Notes: a model not told the origin generated them from the letters alone. Shown: positions 1 to 9,179, counted from the first letter of the stretch. The stretch is 25,083 bases of DNA from Planctomycetota bacterium (GCA_003669255.1 QWPO01000075.1:1-25083); one strand, 5' to 3'. Made by a program: numbers and translations.

Positions 1-348
1 GCCAAGGGATTTTCTCTTGCTCCGGCACTCGCCACCGACGCCGTCCGCCGCACGATCCCCGTCCTCGTGATCGCGGGATCCAACGATCGAGATGCCACGA
101 AGGTGTTCGATCAGATGAAACGGCTGCGGCCGCGGGAGTGGTACGACACCCGCCGCCCACCCGGCGACGAAAAGGATTCGTCGCCAGCCAAGGCGATTGA
201 GGCGTCGCTGATGCTCTTTGTGCACCCTGCCAGCCGCAGCGGTGACGCGCTGGCCGCAGCCCGGTCGGCCGACAGGGGCGGCAGGGCTGCCGATCCGGCA
301 ACGGTCATTCCCGGTTTCATCAAGGTCGTCGCCGCCCGCGGTAGCTGA
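1..348 (+). CDS. C-terminal fragment, possible alpha/beta-hydrolase
   Basis: The reading frame is open from the first base and stops at 346-348, so this is the last 115 codons of a gene cut by the window edge. A hydrophobic strand ending in VLVIAGSNDRDA (about residues 21-32 of the fragment) looks like the beta-strand that precedes the catalytic-acid loop in alpha/beta-hydrolases, with the Asp in SNDRD as the candidate acid. It is followed by a basic segment, a helix, and a Gly/Ala-rich tail. The fold assignment is an inference from this one motif; the nucleophile and His cannot be checked because most of the protein is missing. The gene converges on the LysM gene with only 7 nt between the stops and no visible terminator. 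Confidence 0.45.
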   Translation, partial: AKGFSLAPALATDAVRRTIPVLVIAGSNDRDATKVFDQMKRLRPREWYDTRRPPGDEKDSSPAKAIEASLMLFVHPASRSGDALAAARSADRGGRAADPATVIPGFIKVVAARGS

Positions 349-355
349 CCCGGGT

Positions 356-1318
356 TCAGGGCAGACGCAGCTCCATGCCCGGGACAACGAGTTCCGGACT
401 ACGGAGACGATCGCGGTTGGCCTCCCAGATCCTCGCGGCGGCACGACGATCGCCGTAGAACCTTTCGGCCAGCGTTTCGAGCGTCTCCCCCGGGGCGACC
501 CGCACCGTACCGGCGACTGGGGCGGGCCGAGCGGTGGCTGGCGGCAGGGCCTGCCGGCCATCGAGCCAGGCCGCCGAGGCCGGTAGCGCCTCAAGCTGCC
601 TTGGGACAACTCCGGTCGGCGGAGGTTCGATCGACCTGATCCCACCGTGCTGCGATGCAGCGCTCCCTGGAACCGCCCACGGCGGCGGAAGCCTGATCTC
701 GGCTCCGATGGGAAGCAGGTCCGGGTTCGGGATCAGGTCACGGTTTGCGGTCCAGAGTGCCGCGGCCGCGGCCGGATGGCCGTAAAACCTCGACGATATC
801 GACGCCAGGTCATCACCATCATGAATGACATACGTCGAGGCCGCAGGCTCAGAGGTGGAGACGACCTGCGCCGTAGGCAACGGTTGCCGAGCCACAGCGG
901 CCCAGGCAGCCGTCGCCGGAGGCGGCGCTTGGGTGTCGAGTAGCGGCGGAGGGGGGACTTGCAGGGTCGAACGGTAGGTGCCGTTCATGTCTGGTCCTTG
1001 GGCCACCGCAGCCATCGCCACGGGAGGTAGACGATCCGGCGAGGGTGGCGGCGTGTAATCCGCTCGCGGCACAACCGGCGGAGGCAGAGACTCTTCCGGG
1101 ACGAGCCACTGCCCGGGCCCGACAGGCGTAGCAGACGCCGGCGATAGCGGCTGGACAGCCGCGGGGACTTGCGGGGAAACACCCGCCATGGAGGCCGGCG
1201 CATGGGCCGCCATCCAAGCGTCCGCAGTCAGCCGCCCTGCCGGAACGGCCAACGTCCCGCCAGCGGCGATCATGCCGATGCCGACCAGGAACCGCAAACC
1301 GCGTGCAACACTGCCCAC
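356..1318 (-). CDS. Membrane-anchored or secreted protein with two LysM domains
   Basis: 320 residues. Residues about 7-29 form a hydrophobic N-terminal segment (signal peptide or anchor). Residues 30-160 are a low-complexity Pro/Ala-rich linker. Two LysM modules follow, at about 162-212 (begins STYVIHDGDDLASISSRFYG) and 271-320 (begins GTVRVAPGETLETLAERFYG), each ending in an LP[IV]G.E[IL]RLP-like strand. LysM binds GlcNAc-containing polymers, usually peptidoglycan, so a wall-binding role outside the cytoplasm is likely; no catalytic domain is visible. The start is GTG at 1318, preceded by a GAGG-type ribosome site. It lies 203 nt downstream of secDF on the same strand and may have its own promoter, although I do not see a clear one. 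Confidence 0.85.
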   Translation of the reverse strand: MGSVARGLRFLVGIGMIAAGGTLAVPAGRLTADAWMAAHAPASMAGVSPQVPAAVQPLSPASATPVGPGQWLVPEESLPPPVVPRADYTPPPSPDRLPPVAMAAVAQGPDMNGTYRSTLQVPPPPLLDTQAPPPATAAWAAVARQPLPTAQVVSTSEPAASTYVIHDGDDLASISSRFYGHPAAAAALWTANRDLIPNPDLLPIGAEIRLPPPWAVPGSAASQHGGIRSIEPPPTGVVPRQLEALPASAAWLDGRQALPPATARPAPVAGTVRVAPGETLETLAERFYGDRRAAARIWEANRDRLRSPELVVPGMELRLP

Positions 1319-1521
1319 GTCACCCTCGCCTCAGGTGCGACGGATGCCGGCCGCATGCGTCGCCATGCAACCATGCCCCCCGAGCGACCGCCGCGCCGAC
1401 CGGCAATCGAGGTGGGCGGCTTCATCTCGGGCATCCTCGCCCGGATGGGCGGCACGTTCGGCAGGGCTTGCCCATGGCCCCCTGGAGGGAGAATCGGTGC
1501 AGCCCTCTCATGCAACCCGGA
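1319..1521. other. Intergenic spacer between secDF and the LysM gene
   Basis: 203 nt, GC-rich. The only element I can support is the GAGG-like ribosome site just upstream of the GTG start of the LysM gene. No T-tailed terminator, RNA gene or convincing short ORF is visible. Confidence 0.5.
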
Positions 1522-4500
1522 TCAGGCCGTCCTGGCGGTGGCACCGCCCCGCACCGGCCGCTCCTCGCCGGAGAAGGCGTGCTGCAGCCAGAGCACGATT
1601 GGCGAGGCGATGTAGATCGTGCTGTAGGAGCCGACGATGATGCCCACGAGCATCGTAAAGGCGAAGGCATGGATGCCCTGACCACCGACGGCATACAGGA
1701 TCAGCGTCGCCAAGAGCGCCGTGCCCGACGTCAGGATCGTTCGGCTCAGCGTCTGATTGACCGCCTTGTCGACCATCGCCGCAGTCACATACCGGCCCTT
1801 GCCGCGGAGTTCGCGGAGTCGGTCGAAGATGACGATCGTGTCGTTGATCGAGAAGCCAATGATCGTCAGCAGCGCCGCCACGACGTCGAGGCTGATCTTG
1901 AAGTCGTCGACGAGCGCCCAGCCGAGATACGGGGCCACGTACCGGCTCAGGGCCAGACAGGCAACCGCCACGAGCACGTCGTGCGCCAGGGCGATCACCG
2001 CCGCGAACCCGAAGGCGACGTTCTGGAACCGGATCCAGACGTAGAGCACGATCATCAGCAGGCTGGCGAGCAACGCATAGACGGCGGTGAGCTGCGTGTT
2101 CCCGGCCACCTTGCCGCCGATCGCATTGGCCGCGAGATACACCGGGGTTTCTGCGAGCTTCGCCTTCACGCTCTCGAGAATCCCGCGGGTTGATGCCGGA
2201 TCGAGGGTGGTGGTCAGTGTCCAATCGCTGCACGCCCGCCCGGTGGTGGCCCCCGGATCAGTCGACGCCAGCTCGAAGTCGGCATCGCCGATCTTCTCCG
2301 CCTCCAGAGCCGTCTTCACGTTCTCGCGAAGCGTGACGCGACTGATCTTCTGCGGAAACCGCAGCGTGGCCGCCGTCACGGCCTGCAGCGCAGCGGCCTC
2401 CGCGCTGGCCGCCGGGTCCTTCGCGGGCTCACGCTGTCTGGTTGCCACGTCGACGATGTCCATGCCGTAGGTGGCCAGCCGACCCGGAAACAGGTCGCGG
2501 ATCCGCGATTCAACCTCGCTGGAGTCGGCGCCGCGGAGCGAGGTGTCGATCTTGTAACGAAGGTCGGGAGCAGCGCCAGGAGTCGATACCGAACTCACGG
2601 CTGCATCCGGCAACGCCGCCACCGCGTCGCGGACTGCCGCGATCCCCAGCGGCTGGTCGGGCTTGAACTCGACCTGGACGCTCGTGCCACCGGTGAAGTC
2701 GATATCGAACAGGCCCTGGCCTCGGTGCCAGGCGGCCGCCAGGCCGGCAAGGATGAAGAGCAACGAGCCGATGATCGCCGGCTTCATCCACTTCACGAAC
2801 TGGAAGTTCGGCTGGCCGAAAATCCTCGCCATCGAGAGCGTCGTGATCCAGCGATTGCGTTCCGCGAGGTCGAACACCACCCGCGAGCAGAACACGGCGG
2901 TGAAGAGATTGAGCAGCAGTCCGAAGAACAGCGTTACCGCGAAGCCCTTGAGCTGGTCGGTGCCGATCGCGAACAGCACCACGGCCGTGATCAAGGTCGT
3001 GAGGTTGGAGTCGACGATCGTGGAGAACGCCCGGGCAAAGCCGTTGCGGATCGCCATCCGTACCGCCGCCCCACGATCGATCTCTTCTCGCATCCGCTCG
3101 TAGATCAGCACGTTGGCATCCACCGCCATGCCCACCGAAAGCACGAGGCCGGCAAGACCGGCGAGCGTGAATGCCGCCTTGAAGGAGATCATCACCGCCA
3201 CGACGAGGATGATGTTCAGGAGCACCGCGAGGTCGGCCACGAAACCGGAGAACCGGTAGTAGGCCAGCATGAAGGTGAGCACGAGCAATGTCGCGAGGAT
3301 CATGGCCAGGCGGGCCGACTTGATCGTGTCGTCACCGAGTTGGGAACTGATCCGTTGCTCGCTGATGGGCTCGCTGCGCAGGGCGGCCGGAAGGCTGCCG
3401 GCATTGAGCACCTCCACGAGGAAATCAACCTCGGGCTGCTTGAAGTTGCCCGTGATCTGGCCGAACGACGTGATGGTGCTCTTGATCGATGGCGCCGACT
3501 GGACAACGTCGTCGAGCAGGATGCCGAGGCGGCTCTGCAGCCCGTTGGCCGGATCAGGGAGATTACGGCCGGTGAGCAGCCCGAAGCGGGGCGCACCCTT
3601 GGAGGTGAACGTGAAGTTCACGCACGGCGCCAGGCTCTCGTCGAGGCTCGGACTGACACGACCAAGATCGCCACCGGTGACGTTGAACGGGTCATTGATG
3701 ACCAAGATGTCTATGCCCCCTTCGGCATTCTGCCGCGTGACGAGGCGGCGGTCGTCCGAGGGATCCATCTTCTTGACGTCGACCTGGACCCAGCGGGCAA
3801 GCGTCTCGTCGCCCTGACGAACGGTCTGACCCGCCGTTTTCTCGGCCAGGGTGATCGCCGCGCGGTGGCGGGAGTCTTCGCGATTGGCCAGGATGCGGAA
3901 CTCGAGCACGCCGGCGCTCGACACCACTCGCTTGATCAGATCGACCTCGGACTGCTCCACATCGGGAATGATCACTTCGATCTGGTCAAGCCCGTACTGG
4001 CGGACGGTGACCTCCTTCTGGCCGCCCGGATTCACGCGGCGACTGACGGCGGCGACGAGTTTGTCCATCGCCACAGGAGAGGCCTCGGCGACCACGTCGT
4101 AATCGACTTCGAGGGCGTCATCCGCATCGCGGCGGGCTACTTCACGAACCTGAACCCGGTCGAACTCCGCTTCCTTGACAGCGGCGGTGAACGCCTCGCG
4201 GGCGCGCGAGTCGGCCGTCGCCAGCCGCACGGTCATCCCACCGCCCTGCCGCCGGCGCACCGTTCCCTGGGAGCCGTCCTGGGACTTGAGAATATCTTCC
4301 ACGCGGCGAACGGCGTCATCGACCCGAGCTGCCGACTGCTTGGAGTTGTCGACTTCGTAAACCAGGATGAGACCGCCCTTGAGGTCAATCCCGAGCCGCG
4401 GTGGCCAGCCGAGCCGGCAAATCACCAAGCCGGCGGTGAGCGCGACCAGCACGGTGGCAATCCGGCCCCACATGTCGGACGCCCGCAGGGCCCCTGCGAT

Positions 4501-4653
4501 CAGCCGCGCGACGAACGTCGGCACTGCCAGCGTGAGCAGCGCAATGCCCCACATGGCCCAGCCCTCACGCCACCACGGCCCGGCCGCTTCGGTCGCCGCG
4601 GCGGATGCCATGGCCTGGGCGACGATGCCCACTGCGATGCTCGACATGTTCAT
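1522..4653 (-). CDS. secDF: Fused protein translocase subunit SecD-SecF
   Basis: 1043 residues, the size of SecD plus SecF in one chain. It forms the proton-driven accessory complex that pulls secreted proteins through SecYEG. SecD half: LGIDLKGG at 87-94 before the large periplasmic domain, then a TM bundle with GMAVDANVLIYERMREE at 508-524. SecF half: DIDFTGG at 650-656, then a second TM bundle with GFSINDTIVIFDRLRE at 933-948. These are the paired signatures of the two subunits. The region between DIDFTGG and the next TM (about 657-855) is roughly 200 residues, longer than the SecF P1 domain of E. coli, so the fused protein seems to carry an enlarged periplasmic insert. Start: ATG at 4653, or the in-frame ATG at 4647, which is better spaced (7 nt) from AGAGG. 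It lies 63 nt downstream of yajC, as expected for an export operon. Confidence 0.97.
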   Translation of the reverse strand: MNMSSIAVGIVAQAMASAAATEAAGPWWREGWAMWGIALLTLAVPTFVARLIAGALRASDMWGRIATVLVALTAGLVICRLGWPPRLGIDLKGGLILVYEVDNSKQSAARVDDAVRRVEDILKSQDGSQGTVRRRQGGGMTVRLATADSRAREAFTAAVKEAEFDRVQVREVARRDADDALEVDYDVVAEASPVAMDKLVAAVSRRVNPGGQKEVTVRQYGLDQIEVIIPDVEQSEVDLIKRVVSSAGVLEFRILANREDSRHRAAITLAEKTAGQTVRQGDETLARWVQVDVKKMDPSDDRRLVTRQNAEGGIDILVINDPFNVTGGDLGRVSPSLDESLAPCVNFTFTSKGAPRFGLLTGRNLPDPANGLQSRLGILLDDVVQSAPSIKSTITSFGQITGNFKQPEVDFLVEVLNAGSLPAALRSEPISEQRISSQLGDDTIKSARLAMILATLLVLTFMLAYYRFSGFVADLAVLLNIILVVAVMISFKAAFTLAGLAGLVLSVGMAVDANVLIYERMREEIDRGAAVRMAIRNGFARAFSTIVDSNLTTLITAVVLFAIGTDQLKGFAVTLFFGLLLNLFTAVFCSRVVFDLAERNRWITTLSMARIFGQPNFQFVKWMKPAIIGSLLFILAGLAAAWHRGQGLFDIDFTGGTSVQVEFKPDQPLGIAAVRDAVAALPDAAVSSVSTPGAAPDLRYKIDTSLRGADSSEVESRIRDLFPGRLATYGMDIVDVATRQREPAKDPAASAEAAALQAVTAATLRFPQKISRVTLRENVKTALEAEKIGDADFELASTDPGATTGRACSDWTLTTTLDPASTRGILESVKAKLAETPVYLAANAIGGKVAGNTQLTAVYALLASLLMIVLYVWIRFQNVAFGFAAVIALAHDVLVAVACLALSRYVAPYLGWALVDDFKISLDVVAALLTIIGFSINDTIVIFDRLRELRGKGRYVTAAMVDKAVNQTLSRTILTSGTALLATLILYAVGGQGIHAFAFTMLVGIIVGSYSTIYIASPIVLWLQHAFSGEERPVRGGATARTA

Positions 4654-4716
4654 GCCTCTACCCCGTTCGTGAATCCGTGTCTCGGTCTCCGCGGTGCTCT
4701 GCGACCGCGTTTGTGC

Positions 4717-5106
4717 TCAGCCGCCGCCGCCGTTGTCCCCGCCGTCAGCTCCATCACGAAGCACCCTCGCCAGGCTCGAGAGCGTCACGGTGATTTTCGC
4801 GTTCGACGCCTCGTCGATCTTGAGGGTCACCCGGTCCGCCTCGCGGTCGACGTTGGCAACCGTTCCATAGATACCTGATGACGTCACCACCCGGTCGTTC
4901 TTCTTGATCGCAGCGAGGAGATCCTGCTGCTTTTTCACCCGTTCCCGCTCGGGCCGAAACAGCAGCAGATAGGCCGCCGCGGCAATCGCGATCAGCGGCA
5001 GGTACTGCAGGGCGAACGGTGCCTCGGGACGATCGGCGGCCTGCGCGATGCACACCGCCGCCAGGGGTGTCGGGAGGGGGAACGCGGTCATCTCGAGTGC
5101 AGTCAT
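4717..5106 (-). CDS. yajC: Preprotein translocase subunit YajC
   Basis: 129 residues from the chosen ATG. It contains one TM helix (about 33-51, ending LLLFRPERERVKKQ) and the YajC core with KKNDRVVTSSGIYGTVANV (about 68-86), then a beta-rich tail ending in a Gly/Asp-rich stretch. YajC associates with SecDF at the translocon; the neighbouring secDF supports this. Start choice is uncertain: the frame is open up to a GTG at 5223, with further ATGs at 5154, 5106 and 5091, and none has a strong ribosome site. I prefer 5106 because it gives a short signal-like N-terminus and a length near the usual 90-130 residues. tgt lies upstream on the same strand, an arrangement common in bacteria. Confidence 0.85.
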   Translation of the reverse strand: MTALEMTAFPLPTPLAAVCIAQAADRPEAPFALQYLPLIAIAAAAYLLLFRPERERVKKQQDLLAAIKKNDRVVTSSGIYGTVANVDREADRVTLKIDEASNAKITVTLSSLARVLRDGADGGDNGGGG

Positions 5107-5233
5107 GCGGCCATCCGGCTGAAAAACGGCGGCTGCCGGGGAGGGCCCCGTCATGCCAAGCCCGAAAATGTAGTGGTCATGGCGCGCGAGCGACAAGGGC
5201 GGTGCGTCACGACCGCACGCCACGCGTCTCGGG

Positions 5234-6364
5234 TCAGGGGCCGGTGCCGCGATCGTCCCCGGCCGTCATGCCCCGGCGGAGTTCCGCCACCACGGCCGGG
5301 AGGGAGCCCGACACGATCGCCTCCCGGAGCCGGGCAACGAGCCGCTGGTAGAAGGTGAGGTTGTGGATCGAGGCCAGCACCGGCCCCAGCATCTCGCCGG
5401 CCAAGAAGAGGTGCCGGAGATACCGCCGGCCATGGCCGCAGGCGACGCAGGGGCAGCCCTCCTCCAGCGGCCGTTCGTCGGTGGCATGCCTGGCGTTCCG
5501 CAGCCGCACCTGCCCCGCGAACGTGTAGACCAGCGAGTTGCGGCCGCATCGCGTGGGCAGCACGCAGTCGAACATGTCGATGCCGGCGGCGACGGCCGCC
5601 ATGATGTCTTCCGGCTGACCCACACCCATGAGGTAGCGAGGACGATCCACAGGCAGGTGGGGCGTGGTCGCGTGCAGCGCAGCCACCATCGCCTCGGGCC
5701 CCTCCCCCACCGACAAGCCACCAACCGCATAGCCGGGGAATCCAAGTGCCCGTAGCCCTGCGGCGCTCTCCTGCCGAAGTTCGGGATCGAGTCCTCCCTG
5801 CACGATCCCGAAGAGTGCCTGATCGGCGCGCGTGTGAGCCGCCCGGCACCGTTCGGCCCAGCGAAGCGACCGCCGCATCGCGTCTTCCACCACCGCCCGC
5901 TCGGCAGGCAGGGCGACGACATGATCCATCTGCATGGCGACATCGGCGCCGATTCGCTCCTGGATCCGCATCGAGTTCTCGGGCGTGAACTCCACCGGAC
6001 GGCCGTCGATGTGCGAGCGAAAAAACGCGCCCGCTTCCGTCACCTTCACCTGCTGTGCGAGGCTGAACACCTGAAAGCCGCCCGAGTCGGTGAGCGTGGG
6101 CCCATTCCAGCCCATGAACGCCGCCACGCCCCCCGCAGCCTCCACAAGCGCCTCGCCCGGCCGCAGGTGGAGGTGATAGGCATTGGACAGCACCATCCCG
6201 GCGCCGGTCTCGCGCACGCGGCCGATGTCGACCCCCTTCACGCTGGCAAGCGTGGCCACCGGCATGAACAGAGGCGTGGGCACGCTCCCGTGCGGCGTCG
6301 TGAGCGTTCCCGCCCGCGCCGCACCGTCCGTGGCAGCGATCTCGAAAGCGAATCCTGGTTGCAT
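5234..6364 (-). CDS. tgt: tRNA-guanine(34) transglycosylase (queuine/preQ1 tRNA-ribosyltransferase)
   Basis: 376 residues, normal length for bacterial Tgt. It swaps guanine 34 of tRNAs with GUN anticodons for preQ1 in queuosine synthesis. Visible signatures: TDSGGFQVFSL (D93, the general acid/base Asp), the RPVEFTPENSM substrate loop (122-132), VGGLSVGE (214-221), GIDMFDCVLPTR with D266 as the catalytic nucleophile, and the zinc site C304-x-C306-x2-C309 with H334. All expected catalytic and zinc residues are present. Start ATG at 6364 gives the family-typical N-terminus; the ribosome site is weak. It appears to be the first gene of a tgt-yajC-secDF run, with a 127-nt gap to the chosen yajC start. 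Confidence 0.97.
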   Translation of the reverse strand: MQPGFAFEIAATDGAARAGTLTTPHGSVPTPLFMPVATLASVKGVDIGRVRETGAGMVLSNAYHLHLRPGEALVEAAGGVAAFMGWNGPTLTDSGGFQVFSLAQQVKVTEAGAFFRSHIDGRPVEFTPENSMRIQERIGADVAMQMDHVVALPAERAVVEDAMRRSLRWAERCRAAHTRADQALFGIVQGGLDPELRQESAAGLRALGFPGYAVGGLSVGEGPEAMVAALHATTPHLPVDRPRYLMGVGQPEDIMAAVAAGIDMFDCVLPTRCGRNSLVYTFAGQVRLRNARHATDERPLEEGCPCVACGHGRRYLRHLFLAGEMLGPVLASIHNLTFYQRLVARLREAIVSGSLPAVVAELRRGMTAGDDRGTGP

Positions 6365-6416
6365 GCGGTCAGACTACCGCCCGGCAGGGCACGACGTGAA
6401 TCGCACCGGATAGGAC

Positions 6417-6552
6417 GCGAGGGGCTGCCCGTGCCCCGGAGCCGGCGTATGCCGACAAGCGCAGCCAGGATGGCGAAGCGCAGGCGGCATCCGAGTGAGC
6501 GAAGGACAGGATGTCCGAAGCGAACGTCCGGAGCCGGGGCATGGGCAGCCCC
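6417..6552 (+). repeat. Palindromic dispersed repeat, copy A
   Basis: A 136-bp intergenic element just after the pyrophosphatase stop and before tgt. Its ends form a 19-bp inverted repeat with one G/T mismatch: GGGGCTGCCCGTGCCCCGG at 6421-6439 and CCGGGGCATGGGCAGCCCC at 6534-6552. The interior contains a smaller hairpin (GGACA-gga-TGTCC) and a segment ending in GCCGACAAGCGCAGCC. By eye, the first 51 nt match the reverse complement of copy B (18535-18693) at about 48 positions, including this segment. It has no ORF. It looks like a non-autonomous REP- or MITE-type element, and as RNA it could act as a 3' hairpin for the pyrophosphatase transcript. Confidence 0.75.
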
Positions 6553-6569
6553 GACGCCCAGGGAGGGTC

Positions 6570-9179
6570 TCAGAAGATCCCCAGCGCCTCGAGCGAGTAC
6601 CGCACGATCAGGCCGGCGACCACCACGCTCACCATGCTCATCAGTTTGACGAGGATGTTGAGACTCGGGCCGCTGGTGTCCTTGAAGGGATCGCCCACGG
6701 TGTCGCCTACCACGGCCGCCTTGTGGGCGTCGCTGCCCTTGCCGCCGTGCACGCCGCTCTCGATGTGCTTCTTGGCGTTGTCCCAGGCACCGCCCGCGTT
6801 GGCCATGAACACCGCCACGCAGAAGCCCGTGGTCAGCCCGCCGACCAGGAGGCCGAGCACGCCGCCCACGCCGAGGAGGAGTCCGGTGACGACCGGTACG
6901 GCGAGGGCCAGCACGGAGGGGAGCACCATTTCCTTCTGGGCGGCCTTGGTGCTGATCGCCACCGGTGCCGCGTAGTCGGGGAGTTCGGTTCCCTCCATGA
7001 TGCCCGGCTTCTCGCGGAACTGGCGGCGGACCTCCTCCACCATGCCCTTCGCGGCCCGGCCCACGGCCTTCATCGTCAGGGCGCAGAACACGAACACGCT
7101 CATCGCCCCCACGAACATGCCCACGAGCACCTTTGGATTCATGAGCGTGACGTCGTAGAACCGCATGTAGTCCTGCATCGTGGCCGACTTGACGTTCACG
7201 ATCCGACCCTCGGCGACCAGCCGCGAGACCACGTCCGGCGAGGGAGCCGTCTTGGCCACCGCGTTGCGGACGGCGCCCGAGAGACCCTCGACGGCGGGCG
7301 CGAGAATCTCCTTGCCTTTGCTTCGGCGGCCGTCAAGGACCGCCGGATCGAGCACCATGTACAGGCGGTTGTTTTCGGCCCGATCGCCGACGGACACGAC
7401 GAGCCGGTCGGCGAGTTTCATCCAATCGCCGGCGGCGAGCTTGGCCCCGCCTGCGGCCACCTCCTGCACGCCGTCGCGGGTGACGACGGCGGAATGTCCC
7501 CAGCGGTCGAAGCCGATCCGCACCTCCTCGACGTAGGCCGCGAGCAGGGCGAGCGCCGTGAGGGCCGCCGAGCCGATCGCGAAGCCCTTCCCTGTGGCGG
7601 CGGTCGTGTTGCCCAGGGCGTCGAGGGCGTCAGTCCGCTCCCGGACGATCTCGGGCAGGCCCGCCATCTGGGCGTTGCCGCCCGCGTTGTCGGCGATCGG
7701 TCCGTAGGCGTCGGTGGCCAGCGTGATGCCCAGCGTGGAGAGCATCCCGACCGCCGCGATGCCCACGCCGTAGAGGCCGAGGGCGAACTGGTCGGGATCG
7801 GAGAAGTTGAAGCCGTTGGCGAACCCGAAGGCGAGGAGCGTGGCGCCGCCCGTGATCAGCACCGGGGCCCAGGTGGAGAGCATGCCCTCCGCGATGCCGC
7901 CGATGATGATCGTGGCGGGGCCGGTCAGGGCCTGGTCGGCCAGTTCCTTGGTCGGGGCGTATTCGTTGCTGGTGGAGTATTCGGTCCACTTCCCGATCAG
8001 CCAGCCGGCGACGAGGCCCACGATCACCGACACGGCGATGCCAAGGTGGGAGAAGCCGCGCATCAGGAGGAACGTGATGGCGAAGGTGGCGACCACGATC
8101 GCCACGGTCGAGAAGTTGATCCCCTTGGCGAGGGCGGCAAGGAGGGCCTTCTGTGACGAATCCTCTTGGGTGCGCACCTGGTAGATGCCCCAGACGGAGA
8201 GGAGCGTGCCGACCGCCGCGATGGCCATCGGCAGGAAAACGGCGTTGAGTTGCATCGCTCCGTCGCCCGTGAAGGCAGCCACCCCCAGGGCGGCGGTTGC
8301 CAGGATGGAGCCGCAGTAGCTTTCATAGAGATCGGCGCCCATGCCGGCGACGTCGCCCACGTTGTCGCCCACGTTGTCGGCAATCGTGGCCGGATTCCGC
8401 GGGTCGTCCTCCGGAATGGAATGCTCCACCTTGCCCACGAGGTCGGCGCCGACGTCGGCCGCCTTGGTGAAGATGCCCCCACCGACGCGGGCGAAGAGAG
8501 CCTGCGTGCTCGCCCCCATGCCGAAGCAGAGCATCGTGACCGTGATCTCCTCGAGCGAGAGGGGATGGAAGCCAAGCATCGGCACCAGCCAGTAGAGGAT
8601 GAAGAACCACAGCAGGATGTCGAGCAGGCCGAGGCCGACGACCGTGAGCCCCATCACGGCGCCCGAGCGAAAGGCGATCTGGAGCCCTTCATTCAGCGAA
8701 CGCTCGGCACCAGCGGCGGTGCGGTTGCTCGCCAGCGTGGCCGTCTTCATGCCGAACCAACCGGCGAGGCCGGAGAAGAACCCGCCCGAGAGGAAGGCGA
8801 ACGGCACCCAGAGACTCTGGACACCGAGGCCAAGGGCCATCCAGAGCAGCAGGATGCAGATGGCGAGGAACGCCCAGCCCACGACTTTGTACTGCTGTTT
8901 GAGATAGGCGTCGGCGCCCGTCCGGACATACCCCGCGATGTCGATCATCTTCTGAGTGCCGGCCGGCTGCGCCTCCATCCATTGGAAGAACTGCCACGCC
9001 TGAAAGAGGGCGAGGGCGGAACTGCCCATGCCGACGAGCCACCAGAGCACATAGAAGAGATTGCCCGCGAAGCCAGAGGGTGGAGCCTCGGGATTGACGG
9101 GAGCACCGCCGCAGCCGGCGAGCGAGACGAGGGCGAGAATCGAGACGGCGATGGACGCGTGGACGACAGGTCGCTTCAC
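6570..9179 (-). CDS. hppA: Membrane-bound ion-pumping pyrophosphatase (K+-dependent type)
   Basis: 869 residues from the GTG at 9179. It couples PPi hydrolysis to H+ or Na+ pumping. Seen: the DX7KXE motif (D242, K250, E252), the Asp-rich segment NVGDNVGDVAGMGADLYES (269-287), ITLATDAYGPIADNAGGNAQ (485-504), and the C-terminal HKAAVVGDTVGDPFKDTSGP (819-838). GNTTAATGKG at 523-532 has Ala and Gly at the positions that are Lys and Thr in K+-independent enzymes, so K+ dependence is expected. Oddities: a lipoprotein-like N-terminus (lipobox LAGC, Cys23) and an extra hydrophilic segment of about 120 residues (about 552-675) before the helix NPKVLVGMF. Upstream in-frame codons reach 9329, but the promoter at 9277-9305 and a GGAG 10 nt before the GTG favour 9179. 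H+ versus Na+ specificity cannot be decided by eye. Confidence 0.95.
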   Translation of the reverse strand: MKRPVVHASIAVSILALVSLAGCGGAPVNPEAPPSGFAGNLFYVLWWLVGMGSSALALFQAWQFFQWMEAQPAGTQKMIDIAGYVRTGADAYLKQQYKVVGWAFLAICILLLWMALGLGVQSLWVPFAFLSGGFFSGLAGWFGMKTATLASNRTAAGAERSLNEGLQIAFRSGAVMGLTVVGLGLLDILLWFFILYWLVPMLGFHPLSLEEITVTMLCFGMGASTQALFARVGGGIFTKAADVGADLVGKVEHSIPEDDPRNPATIADNVGDNVGDVAGMGADLYESYCGSILATAALGVAAFTGDGAMQLNAVFLPMAIAAVGTLLSVWGIYQVRTQEDSSQKALLAALAKGINFSTVAIVVATFAITFLLMRGFSHLGIAVSVIVGLVAGWLIGKWTEYSTSNEYAPTKELADQALTGPATIIIGGIAEGMLSTWAPVLITGGATLLAFGFANGFNFSDPDQFALGLYGVGIAAVGMLSTLGITLATDAYGPIADNAGGNAQMAGLPEIVRERTDALDALGNTTAATGKGFAIGSAALTALALLAAYVEEVRIGFDRWGHSAVVTRDGVQEVAAGGAKLAAGDWMKLADRLVVSVGDRAENNRLYMVLDPAVLDGRRSKGKEILAPAVEGLSGAVRNAVAKTAPSPDVVSRLVAEGRIVNVKSATMQDYMRFYDVTLMNPKVLVGMFVGAMSVFVFCALTMKAVGRAAKGMVEEVRRQFREKPGIMEGTELPDYAAPVAISTKAAQKEMVLPSVLALAVPVVTGLLLGVGGVLGLLVGGLTTGFCVAVFMANAGGAWDNAKKHIESGVHGGKGSDAHKAAVVGDTVGDPFKDTSGPSLNILVKLMSMVSVVVAGLIVRYSLEALGIF

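Noticed and set aside
2725..4878. 717-codon open frame on the plus strand
   Set aside because: It lies antisense to secDF and runs past both yajC and the secDF start. The translation is His/Arg/Glu/Asp-rich without domains, as expected for the complement of a GC-rich gene.
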